A stretch of 64,000 nucleotides of DNA, taken from the NCBI GenBank assembly GCA_963840095.1, contig CAWIXN010000005.1, forward strand, positions 62,001 through 126,000, in the 5' to 3' direction. The translations under genes and the position numbers were made by a program. This document shows, piece after piece, positions 40,267 through 51,100 of the stretch (position 1 is its first letter; every line of letters starts with the position of its first letter). The stretch is from DATBGO01 sp963840095 (GTDB lineage: Bacteria; Actinomycetota; Actinomycetes; Streptosporangiales; Streptosporangiaceae). The notes below the pieces were generated by a model. The model was not told the origin of the DNA, did no database searches, and saw nothing but the letters and a program-made list of their open reading frames with translations.

Positions 40267-40301
40267 AACCTCCTACGCCGCAGACGGCGAGGAGGTTTTT
40301 T
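40267..40301 (+). terminator. Attenuator terminator before ilvB
   Basis: AACCTCC-TA-CGCCG-CAGA-CGGCG-A-GGAGGTT followed by TTTT: a 12-bp interrupted stem with a four-base loop and a six-T run. It is the only classical intrinsic terminator with a strong T-run seen in the window. Confidence 0.9.
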
Positions 40302-40336
40302 GTTGGCAAGCCGCACCCCGAACAAAGGAGCATCCC

Positions 40337-42091
40337 GTGCAGCTGACCGGCGCGCAGGCGCTTGTGCGCAGCCTTGAGCAGCAGGGCGTGGAAGTGGTCT
40401 TCGGCCTGCCCGGAGGCACGATCCTGCCGACCTACGACCCCCTGCTTTCGTCCTCTCTCCGCCACATCCTGGTCCGCCACGAGCAGGGCGCCGGGCACGC
40501 CGCCGAGGGCTACGCCTGGGCGACCGGCCGGACCGGCGTCTGCATCGCGACCAGCGGCCCCGGCGCGACCAACCTGGTCACGGCGCTGGCCGACGCCTAC
40601 ATGGACTCGGTGCCGATCGTCGCCATCACCGGCCAGGTGTCGAGCGCCATGGTCGGCACGGACGCCTTCCAGGAAGCCGACATCACCGGGATCACGCTGC
40701 CGATCACCAAGCACAACGAGTTGGTGACCGACGCCGACCGGATCCCCGCCGCGATCGCCGAGGCCTTCCATGTCGCCTCGACCGGCCGCCCGGGCCCGGT
40801 CCTGGTCGACATCCCCAAGGACATCCAGCAGGCCCAGATGACCTGGTCCTGGCCGCCCGTGATGGCCCTGCCCGGCTACCAGGTGCCCGGCCAGCCGGAC
40901 TCGGCCGCCATCGCGGCGGCCGCGGCCTTGCTGCACGCGGCCCGCCGCCCGGTGCTCTACGTCGGCGGCGGCGTGATCAAGTCCGGCGCGCACCAGGAAC
41001 TGGTGCAGCTCGCCGAGCTGGCGCGGGCCCCGGTCACGACCACCCTGATGGCGCGCGGCGCGTTTCCCGATTCCCATCCGCTGGCCCTGGGCATGCCGGG
41101 CATGCACGGCACCTACCCGGCGGTCGCCGCGCTCCAGGAAGCCGACCTGGTGGTGGCGCTCGGGGCGCGGTTCGACGACCGGGTGACCGGCAGGCTGGCC
41201 GATTTCGCGCCGCGGGCCAAGGTGGTGCATGTCGACATCGACCCGGCCGAGATCGGCAAGAATCGGGTCCCCGAGGTGCCGATCGTCGGAGACGTCAAGG
41301 CCGTGCTCAGCGAGCTGACCGGACGCCTCGCCGCGCTGATCAGTGAGCGCGGGGCGCCCGACACCGAGGGCTGGATCGGGGCCACCGATGAGTGGAAGCG
41401 GCGCTTCCCGCTGCGTTATGCCCAGGCCCCCGACGGCCCGCTCAAGCCGCAGTATGTGGTGGAGCGGCTGTCCATGATGACCGGCGGCGACGCCGTGGTG
41501 GTGGCCGGCGTCGGCCAGCACCAGATGCACGCGGCCCAGCACTACTCCTTCACCCGGCCGCGCAGCTGGATCAACTCCGGCGGCCTGGGCACTATGGGCT
41601 TCGCCGTCCCGGCCGCCATGGGCGCCCAGGCTGGCCGCCCGGGTGAGCTGGTCGTCGCGATCGACGGCGACGGCTGCTTCCAGATGACCTGCCAGGAACT
41701 GGCCACCTGCGCGATCGAGCGGCTGCCGATCAAGGTGCTGATCTTCAACAACGGCTTCCTCGGCATGGTGCGCCAGTGGCAGGAGCTGTTCTACGAGGAG
41801 CGGTACTCCCAGGTCGAGCTGGGCACCGCCATCCCGGACTATGTCAAGCTCGCCGAGGCCTACGGCTGCGTCGGACTGCGCTGCGACCGGGCCGACGAGG
41901 TCGACACGGTGCTCGACAAGGCGCTCGCCGTCACTGGCGTGCCCACGGTGGTGGACTTCCGGGTGCACGACCGTGAGGGCGTGTTCCCGATGGTGCCCGC
42001 GGGGCGCCCCAACGACGAGATCGTGCTCGGCCCCGAGTTCAGCGCCGACGAGCAGCGCGCGGCCACGCGCAGAGAGGTGAGTACACGATGA
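40337..42091 (+). CDS. ilvB: Acetolactate synthase large subunit
   Basis: 584 residues, GTG with AAAGGAG. ThDP enzyme: LVRSLEQQGVEVVFGLPGGT and the catalytic Glu in LVRHEQGAGHAAEGYAWATG, GPGATNLVTALADAYMDSVP, and the ThDP/Mg motif GDGCFQMTCQELAT followed by NNGFLGMVRQWQELFYEER. Condenses two pyruvates to acetolactate (Val, Leu) or pyruvate with 2-oxobutyrate to acetohydroxybutyrate (Ile). The ATGA overlap with ilvN couples catalytic and regulatory subunits. Transcription is gated by the upstream attenuator. Confidence 0.97.
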   Translation: MQLTGAQALVRSLEQQGVEVVFGLPGGTILPTYDPLLSSSLRHILVRHEQGAGHAAEGYAWATGRTGVCIATSGPGATNLVTALADAYMDSVPIVAITGQVSSAMVGTDAFQEADITGITLPITKHNELVTDADRIPAAIAEAFHVASTGRPGPVLVDIPKDIQQAQMTWSWPPVMALPGYQVPGQPDSAAIAAAAALLHAARRPVLYVGGGVIKSGAHQELVQLAELARAPVTTTLMARGAFPDSHPLALGMPGMHGTYPAVAALQEADLVVALGARFDDRVTGRLADFAPRAKVVHVDIDPAEIGKNRVPEVPIVGDVKAVLSELTGRLAALISERGAPDTEGWIGATDEWKRRFPLRYAQAPDGPLKPQYVVERLSMMTGGDAVVVAGVGQHQMHAAQHYSFTRPRSWINSGGLGTMGFAVPAAMGAQAGRPGELVVAIDGDGCFQMTCQELATCAIERLPIKVLIFNNGFLGMVRQWQELFYEERYSQVELGTAIPDYVKLAEAYGCVGLRCDRADEVDTVLDKALAVTGVPTVVDFRVHDREGVFPMVPAGRPNDEIVLGPEFSADEQRAATRREVSTR

Positions 42092-42639
42092 GCACGCACA
42101 CCCTGTCGGTGCTCGTGGAAAACAAGCCCGGAGTGCTTTCCCATGTCGCCGGGCTGTTCTCGCGGCGCGCGTTCAATATCTCCTCACTCGCCGTCGGCCC
42201 GACCGAGGACCAGAGCGTGAGCCGCATGACGATCGTGGTCGACGGCGCCTCCACCCCGGTCGAGCAGGTCACCAGGCAGCTGGAGAAGCTGGTCCGGGTG
42301 CTCAAGGTCGTCGAGCTTGACGAGGACCGCGCGGTCGAGCGGGAGCTGGCGCTGATCAAGGTGCAGGCGGAGCCCGGGCTCCGCAGCCAGCTGCTCGAGG
42401 TCGCCGCCGTGTTCCGGGCGAACGTCGTCGACATGAGCCCGGCGACGCTGGTGCTCGAGGCGACCAGCAGCCCGGCCAAGCTCGACGCGCTGCTGGCCAT
42501 GCTGGAGGCGTACGGGCCCTGCGAGCTCGTTCGTACCGGCCGGATCGCGCTGGAGCGCGGCAGCGCCACCATCACCCAATCCGTCCTCGGGGTCAGCGCT
42601 GACGCCGAGCCGGCCGACCCGGCCGAATCAGCGGCCTGA
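42088..42639 (+). CDS. ilvN: Acetolactate synthase regulatory subunit
   Basis: 183 residues. The N-terminal ACT domain HTLSVLVENKPGVLSHVAGL plus FSRRAFNISSLAVGPTED is the valine-binding module, followed by the second domain ELALIKVQAEPGLRSQLLEV and VVDMSPATLVLEATSSPAKL. It confers feedback inhibition on IlvB. Starts within the ilvB stop (4-bp overlap). Confidence 0.96.
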   Translation: MSTHTLSVLVENKPGVLSHVAGLFSRRAFNISSLAVGPTEDQSVSRMTIVVDGASTPVEQVTRQLEKLVRVLKVVELDEDRAVERELALIKVQAEPGLRSQLLEVAAVFRANVVDMSPATLVLEATSSPAKLDALLAMLEAYGPCELVRTGRIALERGSATITQSVLGVSADAEPADPAESAA

Positions 42640-42668
42640 GCCTGACCAACCGAAAGGACGCCACCACG

Positions 42669-43685
42669 ATGGCCACCATCTACTACGACACCGACGCCGA
42701 CCTCAGCCTCATCCAGGGCCGCAAGATCGCCGTCCTGGGCTACGGGTCGCAGGGCCACGCCCACGCGCTGAGCCTGCGCGACTCGGGCTGCGAGGTCCGG
42801 GTCGGGCTGCCCGAGGACTCCAGGTCCCGGGCCAAGGCGCAGGCCGCCGGGCTGACCGTCGAAACCCCCGCCGACGCCTGCGCCTGGGCGGACGTGATCA
42901 TGGTGCTCACGCCGGACACCACCCAGCGGACCCTGTACGCGGACGCGATCGGGCCCAACCTGAACCCGGGCGACGCGCTGTTCTTCGCACACGGGTTCAA
43001 CATCCACTTCGGCTACATCACCCCGCCCGACCAGGTCGACGTGGCCATGGTCGCGCCGAAGGCGCCCGGGCACCTGGTGCGCAGGCAGTACGAGGCGGGC
43101 CAGGGCACCCCGGTGCTGGTCGCGGTCGCGCAGGACGCCACGGGCAAGGCCTGGGACCTGGCCCGCTCCTACGCCCGGGCGATCGGCGGGACCAAGGCGG
43201 GCGCACTGGTCACCACGTTCCAGGAGGAGACGGAAAGCGACTTGTTCGGCGAGCAGGCAGTGCTGTGCGGCGGAGTCACAGCGCTGGTGAACGCCGGGTT
43301 CGAGACCCTCGTGGCGGCCGGCTACCAGCCGGAGGTCGCCTATTTCGAGTGCCTCCACGAGCTCAAGCTGATCGTCGACCTCATGTATGAGGGCGGGATC
43401 GGCTGGATGCGGTACTCGGTGAGCGACACCGCCGAGTACGGCGACCTGACCAGGGGCCCGCGGGTGATCGGCGAGCCGGCCAGGCAGGCCATGGCCAAGC
43501 TGCTCGAAGACATCAGGTCGGGCGAGTTCGCCCGGGAGTGGGTCGCCGAAGATGACAACGGCCGCCCGAACTTCAAGCGGCTTCGCGCGGCAGCCGCCGA
43601 CAGCGAGATCGAGCGGGTCGGCCGTCCGCTGCGTCAGATGATGAGCTGGCTGAACGCGCCCTCCGACGCCGAGGGCGGAAGCTGA
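42669..43685 (+). CDS. ilvC: Ketol-acid reductoisomerase, class I
   Basis: 338 residues with AAAGGACG ahead. The NADPH site KIAVLGYGSQGHAHALSLRD has the Ser/Arg pattern (VGLPEDSRSRAKAQ) of NADPH-preferring KARIs. The knotted C-terminal domain carries the Mg ligands in QEETESDLFGEQAVLCGG and ECLHELKLIVDLMYEGG. Converts acetolactate and acetohydroxybutyrate to dihydroxy acids. Length is typical of class I. Confidence 0.97.
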   Translation: MATIYYDTDADLSLIQGRKIAVLGYGSQGHAHALSLRDSGCEVRVGLPEDSRSRAKAQAAGLTVETPADACAWADVIMVLTPDTTQRTLYADAIGPNLNPGDALFFAHGFNIHFGYITPPDQVDVAMVAPKAPGHLVRRQYEAGQGTPVLVAVAQDATGKAWDLARSYARAIGGTKAGALVTTFQEETESDLFGEQAVLCGGVTALVNAGFETLVAAGYQPEVAYFECLHELKLIVDLMYEGGIGWMRYSVSDTAEYGDLTRGPRVIGEPARQAMAKLLEDIRSGEFAREWVAEDDNGRPNFKRLRAAAADSEIERVGRPLRQMMSWLNAPSDAEGGS

Positions 43686-43741
43686 TGAGCGACCACGTAC
43701 CCGGCCGCCGCACGCCGACGCGCGAGGTGGCTGCGCCATGA
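43685..43741 (+). CDS. Possible 18-residue coupling ORF between ilvC and leuB
   Basis: MSDHVPGRRTPTREVAAP. Its ATG overlaps the ilvC stop (TGATG) and its TGA overlaps the leuB ATG (ATGA), bridging the 52-bp gap exactly. It may be a relay that keeps ribosomes moving from ilvC to leuB; it could also be chance in a high-GC spacer. Confidence 0.25.
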   Translation: MSDHVPGRRTPTREVAAP

Positions 43742-44783
43742 GCTACTCAATAGCGCACCTTCCCGGAGACGGCGTCGGCCCCGAGGTGACCGAGGTGGCC
43801 AGGCGGTGCGTCGAGGCGGTGGCCGGCCGGTACGGCTTTGCCGTGGACTGGCACGGCTACCCACTCGGCGCGCGCCACTTCCTGGCCACCGGCGAGGTGC
43901 TGCCCGACGGCGTCCTCGACGAGCTCAGGAAGACCGACGCGGTCCTGCTTGGCGCGGTCGGCAGCCCGGAGGTGCCGCCCGGCGTGCTCGAGCGCGGCCT
44001 GCTGCTGCGGCTGCGCGCCGAGCTTGACCTGTACATCAACCTGCGGCCGTCCAAGCTGCGGCCGGGCGTGGCCGGCGCGGTGGCCAGGCTCAGCCCGGCC
44101 GACCTCGACCTGGTGATTGTGCGCGAGAACACCGAGGGCCTGTACGCGGGCGCCGGCGGCACCGTGCACCGGGGCACCGCGTTCGAGAGCGCCACCGAGG
44201 AGTCGCTGAACACCAGGGCCGGCGTGGAGCGGTGCATCAGGTACGCGGCCGGGCTGGCCGCGCGCCGTCGCGGGAAGCTGACCCTGGTACACAAGACCAA
44301 CGTGCTGGTGCACGCCGGCGACCTGTGGCGGCGCACCGCCGAGGAGGTCGCCGGGCAGGCCGGGGTCGCGCTGGACTACGCGCACGTCGACGCGGCCTGC
44401 CTGTACCTGGTCGACGACCCGGCCAGGTTCGACGTGATCGTGACCGACAATCTGTTCGGCGACATCCTGAGCGACCTCGGCGCCGCGCTCACCGGCGGCC
44501 TGGGGCTGGCCCCGAGCGGCAATCTCAACCCGGACCGGACTGGCCCGTCGGTGTTCGAGCCCGTGCACGGGTCGGCGCCGGACATCGCCGGTACCGGGCG
44601 GGCTAACCCGGCCGGGGCGGTGCTGTCGGCGGCGCTGATGCTCGACCACCTCGGCGAGCACGCGGCCGGCGCCCAACTTGACGCGGCGGTGTCCGCGGTC
44701 CTCGCGGCCGGGGCGCCCGCGACCACCACCGACTGGGAAGCGGCGCTGCTCGCGGCGCTCGACGGGCCGACCGGAGGCACCGC

Positions 44784-44787
<4 letters not shown>
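43738..44787 (+). CDS. leuB: 3-isopropylmalate dehydrogenase
   Basis: 349 residues. IAHLPGDGVGPEVTEVARRC at the N-terminus, LYINLRPSKLRPGV, VIVRENTEGLYAGAGGTVHR, and the metal/substrate segment FDVIVTDNLFGDILSDLGAA, then GSAPDIAGTGRANPAGAVLS are isopropylmalate dehydrogenase motifs. Oxidatively decarboxylates 3-isopropylmalate, or 3-methylmalate in the citramalate route, using NAD. The stop overlaps the cimA start (ATGA), supporting that dual use. Confidence 0.94.
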
Positions 44788-46377
<1,590 letters not shown>

Positions 46378-46426
46378 CAAACCCGCAATTCCCCCCCGGC
46401 CTTCAACTCAATCTAGGAGAGACGGC

Positions 46427-48115
46427 ATGACCAGCCAGCTGCCCCGCCCGCGTTCCGGCCCGCTCACCACCGGGCCCGCCCGTGCCCCCGCCCGCGCGAT
46501 GCTGCGCGCCGTCGGGCTCAGCGAGGAGGACCTCACCCGCCCGCAGGTGGCCGTCGCCTCCTCGTGGAACGAGGTCACGCCGTGCAACCTGCACCTGAAC
46601 GGGCTGGCCGGGGCGGCCAAGGAGGGCATCAGGCAGGCCGGCGCGGTGCCGCTGGAGTTCGGCACCATCGCGGTGTCGGACGGCATCTCGATGGGCACCG
46701 AGGGCATGAAGGCGTCGCTGGTCAGCCGCGAGGTGATCGCCGACTCGGTCGAGCTGATGGTGGCGGCCGAGGGCTTCGACGCGCTGGTCGCGATCGCGGG
46801 CTGCGACAAGTCGCTGCCGGGGATGCTCATGGCCTGCGCGCGGCTGAACATCCCGGCCGCGTTCCTGTACGGCGGGACCATCCTGCCGGGCTGGGCCCTC
46901 GGCCGCTCGGTCACCATCCAGGACGTGTTCGAGGCGGTCGGCGCCCAGTCGGCGGGCGAGATGTCGGACGCCGACGCGCTGGAGGTCGAGCGCGCCGCCT
47001 GCCCGGGCGCCGGATCGTGCGCGGGCATGTACACGGCCAACACCATGTCGGCCTGCGCCGAGGCGCTCGGCATGGCCTTGCCCGGCTCGGCGACGGCGCC
47101 CGCGGTGTCCGCCGAGCGCACGGACCTGGCCCGCCGCACCGGCGAGGCGGCGGTGGCCGCGCTGGCGACCGGGCTGTTGCCGCGCGACATCATGACCAGG
47201 GCCGCGTTCCTCAACGCGGCGGCGGTAGTGATGGCGACCGCGGGCTCGACCAACGCCGTGCTGCACCTGCTCGCGATCGCGGCCGAGGCGGAGGTGGAGC
47301 TCACGCTGGAGGACTTCGACGCGGTGAGCAGGCGGACGCCGCACATCGCGTCGATGCGCCCGGCGGGGCGGTTCGTGATGAGCGAGCTTGACCGGGTCGG
47401 CGGCCTGCCGGTGGTGCTGCGCGAGCTGCTGTCGGTCGGCCTGGTGGACGGCGACGCGGTGGCGGTGAACGGCCGGACCCTCGCCGAGAACGTCGCCGAG
47501 GCGCTGGACCCGGACGGCAGCGTCGTCCGGCCGGTCAAGGACCCGATAGGTCCCGAGGGCGGTCTCGCGGTGCTGCGGGGCAGCCTGGCGCCGGGGGGAG
47601 CGGTGGTGAAGATCCCCGGGATCGAGACGCTGCGGTTCGACGGATCGGCCCGGGTATTCGGCCGCGAGGAAGACTGTTTCGCCGCGGTCACGGCCGGCCA
47701 GGTGACCAAGGGCGACGTGCTGATCATCCGTTACGAGGGCCCCAAGGGCGGCCCGGGGATGCGCGAGATGCTCGCGGTGACCGCCGCCATCAAGGGCGCT
47801 GGCCTCGGCAAGGATGTGGTCCTGGTGACCGACGGGCGGTTTTCCGGGGCGACGTTCGGAGCCTGCGTGGCTCACGTGGCGCCTGAGGCGTTCGAAGGCG
47901 GCCCGATCGGCCTGGTCACCGACGGGGACCGGATTGTCCTTGATGTCCCTGCTCGCCGGCTCGAGCTGCTCGTCGACGACGCGGAGCTGGCCCGCCGCCA
48001 GGCCGCCTGGCAGCAGCCCGCGCCCAATTACACCCGCGGCGCGCTCGCCAAGTACGCAGCGCTGGTCTCCGGCGCCGATCGCGGCGCCGTGTGCGAGCCG
48101 CCCTCTGGCGCCTGA
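46427..48115 (+). CDS. ilvD: Dihydroxy-acid dehydratase
   Basis: 562 residues, ATG with AGGAGAG. Cluster and metal ligands are present: CNLHLNGLAGAAKEGI region, IAGCDKSLPGMLMACARLNI, CPGAGSCAGMYTANTMSACA, and the C-terminal GPKGGPGMREMLAVTAAIKG and TDGRFSGATFGACVAHVAPE. Last common step before transamination for Val and Ile. It ends the supercluster, 49 bp after cimA. Its 3' segment has two decayed copies 3.5 kb downstream. Confidence 0.96.
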   Translation: MTSQLPRPRSGPLTTGPARAPARAMLRAVGLSEEDLTRPQVAVASSWNEVTPCNLHLNGLAGAAKEGIRQAGAVPLEFGTIAVSDGISMGTEGMKASLVSREVIADSVELMVAAEGFDALVAIAGCDKSLPGMLMACARLNIPAAFLYGGTILPGWALGRSVTIQDVFEAVGAQSAGEMSDADALEVERAACPGAGSCAGMYTANTMSACAEALGMALPGSATAPAVSAERTDLARRTGEAAVAALATGLLPRDIMTRAAFLNAAAVVMATAGSTNAVLHLLAIAAEAEVELTLEDFDAVSRRTPHIASMRPAGRFVMSELDRVGGLPVVLRELLSVGLVDGDAVAVNGRTLAENVAEALDPDGSVVRPVKDPIGPEGGLAVLRGSLAPGGAVVKIPGIETLRFDGSARVFGREEDCFAAVTAGQVTKGDVLIIRYEGPKGGPGMREMLAVTAAIKGAGLGKDVVLVTDGRFSGATFGACVAHVAPEAFEGGPIGLVTDGDRIVLDVPARRLELLVDDAELARRQAAWQQPAPNYTRGALAKYAALVSGADRGAVCEPPSGA

Positions 48116-48122
48116 CGGGGGC

Positions 48123-48168
48123 GGGCGGTGGCTGGCCTGCCGGGCCGGCGACAGGCCAGCCACCGCCC
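48123..48168. terminator. Strong bidirectional hairpin between ilvD and the protease gene
   Basis: Perfect 17-bp stem GGGCGGTGGCTGGCCTG / CAGGCCAGCCACCGCCC with a 12-base loop, 8 bp after the ilvD stop and 6 bp before the end of the convergent protease gene. Confidence 0.75.
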
Positions 48169-48173
48169 GGTAG

Positions 48174-51100
48174 CTACTGGCGGGAGAACGGCCGGCCGAC
48201 CGTGTAGGCGTAGGGGATATTGATGAGCTCATCACCGCTGAACGTGGCCAGGTTGAAGGTGTCAACGGCGACGAAGCCGCGGACCACCGTGCCTGTGGGC
48301 GCGTTCGGCGTGAAAGTGAGCGTGATGGTGCCCGACTGGCCCGGCGCGAGGGTCACCGGCGTGTAGGGAGCACTCGCGTTGACGCTCTGCGCCCAGACGT
48401 CGCCGGAGCTGGCGGACACCGCTGAGTCGAACGGGTTGGTGTAGGCGACCGCGGCCAGGTTCACGATCCCGGTGGTCGGAGCCGTGAAGGGCCCGGTGGC
48501 CTCGGGCAGCCCGAAGAAGAACCCCGGAGCCACCTCAGGCGCGGTCAGAGCAGCGACCGAATCGTTGCCGAACGAGATGCCGGCGAAGTCCGGATCGCCT
48601 TGGTTGGCGAGGACATCCATCGTGACCGGCACCGTGCCCTGGGCGGCTACGGTCAGCAGGTTGGTGTTGGTCGGGACCAGCCAGTTCGGCTGGACCGTCG
48701 GCGACAGCGGCTGCGCCACGTTGTTCACGTCGGTGCCGAGCAGCTCTTGCGGGACGCGCCCGCTGCGCCGCGCGTCAGCGAAGTAGTCCTTGCTGATGTT
48801 GCCGGTGTTGGTGACGTGGATGGTCGCGGTGACCGGGACGCCCGCCGGGAGTACCTTGCCCGCCGAGTCCGGTATCCCGCTGCTGGTCACCGCGGGCGCG
48901 GTGAAAGAGACGGCACCGGTGAACGGCTCGCTGAGGTGCGCGCCGTCGACCGGGGCGATGGTCAGCAGTACCACGGTCCACAGGCCGGCCGCTGGCGAGC
49001 CGTGGAAGAACTGCATGGTCGGGCCGGTGCCGAAGAACACGTCGTTGCCGGTCGACTGGACGTCCAGCGGCTCGCCGCTGGGATCGACCAGGAAGCCTTC
49101 CAGGGAGTAGTCGAGGGCCGGCAGCTGGATGCCGACGTTCAGCGACGGCTTACCCGATGGCACTTTGAACTGGTAGGTGAACCCTTGGCCGGCGTCGAAG
49201 AAATTGCCGCCGCCGGTCAGCCTGCCGTGGAAAGAGCCGCCGCCCGAATTGATCGGGACCAGAGATCGCACGATGATCGGGATGCTCCCGTCGGTGCTGC
49301 TGCCGGTGCCCAGGTGCAGGCTGAGCGCCTCGTCCCCGGCCGAGCCGGCCGTCACGGTCACCTTGAAGGTGCCGGACGTGCCTGGCGCGAGCGTCTCGGA
49401 GGCTGGCGAGACCGACCCTGCGGTGTGGAACTTCTCGGTGGCGTAGGAGAACTGGACCGGGCCCCGGTACTGGGCGGTGCTGACGGTAAAGATCACCGCG
49501 GTCCAGGTGCCGGCGCTGGGCTTTCGCACCTCGACGTGCCCGAAGCCGCTCTGATTGGTCCCGATCAGTGAGTAGGCGGCGACGTTGCCCTGCGGATCGA
49601 ATAGCGTCTCGTAGGCAACGCCGCCGATCGTGGCGTCGTTCCAGGTGATGTTGCCGTTCAGGTAGCCGGTCCCGGCCGGCACGCTGAAGGTGCGGAGCGC
49701 GTAGAAGTCGGTGTTTCCCTCACCGTCGATGTACGTCGGCGACGACGAACTCAGGTTGACGGTGCCGGTGTCATTGGAGACCGTGGTCGGCAGGCCGGAT
49801 ACCGTCGGGGTGACCGTCTGGGATCGGGTGCCTTCGTTGGTGACGCCGACGCTGAACGCTCGCGACTGGCCCGCCTTCACGGTGGTGTTCAGGCTGGTCT
49901 TGTTGACCAGCAGGGTGCTGCCCTGCGGGCTGCCGCCGTTCACCGACTGAGCCAGATGGACGGCCTTGAGCGTGTTGACCAGCCCGGCGCCCTGGTGGTC
50001 GGCCGGCGCGCCCAGGTCGGTAGCCGTGCTGACGATGATCTGCTTGACCAGGGCCGGGGACGGCAGGCCGCCGCCGTGGACCCGGGCATAGGCCTCGATG
50101 ACCAGCGCCGCGGTCGCCGAGGTCTCGGGAGCCGACGCGCTGGTCCCGCCCGCTGCCCAGATCGGCGGCGGGTTGGCGCCATGGTCGATGTCGGCGCAGC
50201 CGGTGAATTCGGTGGTGTTGCTGCTGCACAACGACCAGCCACGGTCACCAGGGGCGACCACGTTCACCGTGTGCGGGTCGAATTCGGTGACTCCGCTGGC
50301 GCTCAGCGCGCTGATGTTGTTGTTCTCCCAGCCGCCCGGCGACAGCTGCGTGCCGTACCTGGTGGTCTGCCGGTAGACCTGGTAGGTGGTCGTGCCGCCG
50401 ACCGCGATCACGCCGGGCGTAGTCGCCGGCGAGCCGATGTTGTTGAACGGGCCGGCGTCGCCGCTGCTGACCACGACGGTCACGCCCGCGGCCACCGCCG
50501 CTTGGTCGGCCAGCGAGACCGGGTCGTTCTCCGTGTCGGGAATCGGGTTAGCGTCGAAGGACTCGTTGAGCACGTTCACGTGGTCGTTCAGGACCGCCCA
50601 CTGGATCGCCTGGATGACCTGCGAGTTGAAGAAGCCGGCGTTGCTGCCCACCACGTTCAGCACGGCCAGGCTGGCGCCGGGGGCGATGCCCTCGATCTTG
50701 ATATTGCAACCCGGCGGCAGCGGGTGGGCCGGGTTCACGAAGCCGGACAGGTCATAGGTCTGGTTGCCCTGCGAGGCAATCGTGCCGGCGTCCAAGAACG
50801 CCTCCCGGCCGTCGGTGGGCGCGCCAGGGCCGAACCCGCTGAAGTCCTCGTAGTCGAAGATGACGTGCTGTCCGTCCGGGCGGATCAGGTCCGGGTTGTT
50901 CGGGTCGAGGCCGTCGGCGATGATCCCCACCTTTATGCCGGTCCCGTCCACGATCCGCTGGGCGGCCGGCACGTTCATCACGGTCCGTGCCTCGGGCTCG
51001 ATCAGTGGCCGGCCGGGGTTGGCCGGGCAGATCTGCTGCACGGCTGCTGGCGAGCTGGCGCGGCCGTGGCGCACCGAGGCAAGCGCGGCCGGGATGGCCG

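Larger units (their letters stand above)
40140..40301 (+). promoter_or_regulatory. ilvB leader region: promoter, leader peptide and attenuator
   Basis: Possible -10 TATAGT at 40148-40153, then AGGAG and a 12-residue leader (40201-40239). Directly after its stop is a perfect 11-bp stem AGCGCGAGCCC (40238-40248) / GGGCTCGCGCT (40256-40266), then a terminator (40267-40301). CTCGC of the second arm can pair with GCGAG in the terminator, giving a plausible antiterminator. Classic ribosome-mediated attenuation layout. Confidence 0.85.

Noticed and set aside
46403..48265. 620-codon minus-strand open frame across ilvD
   Set aside because: Antisense shadow; ilvD is complete with all cluster ligands on the plus strand.
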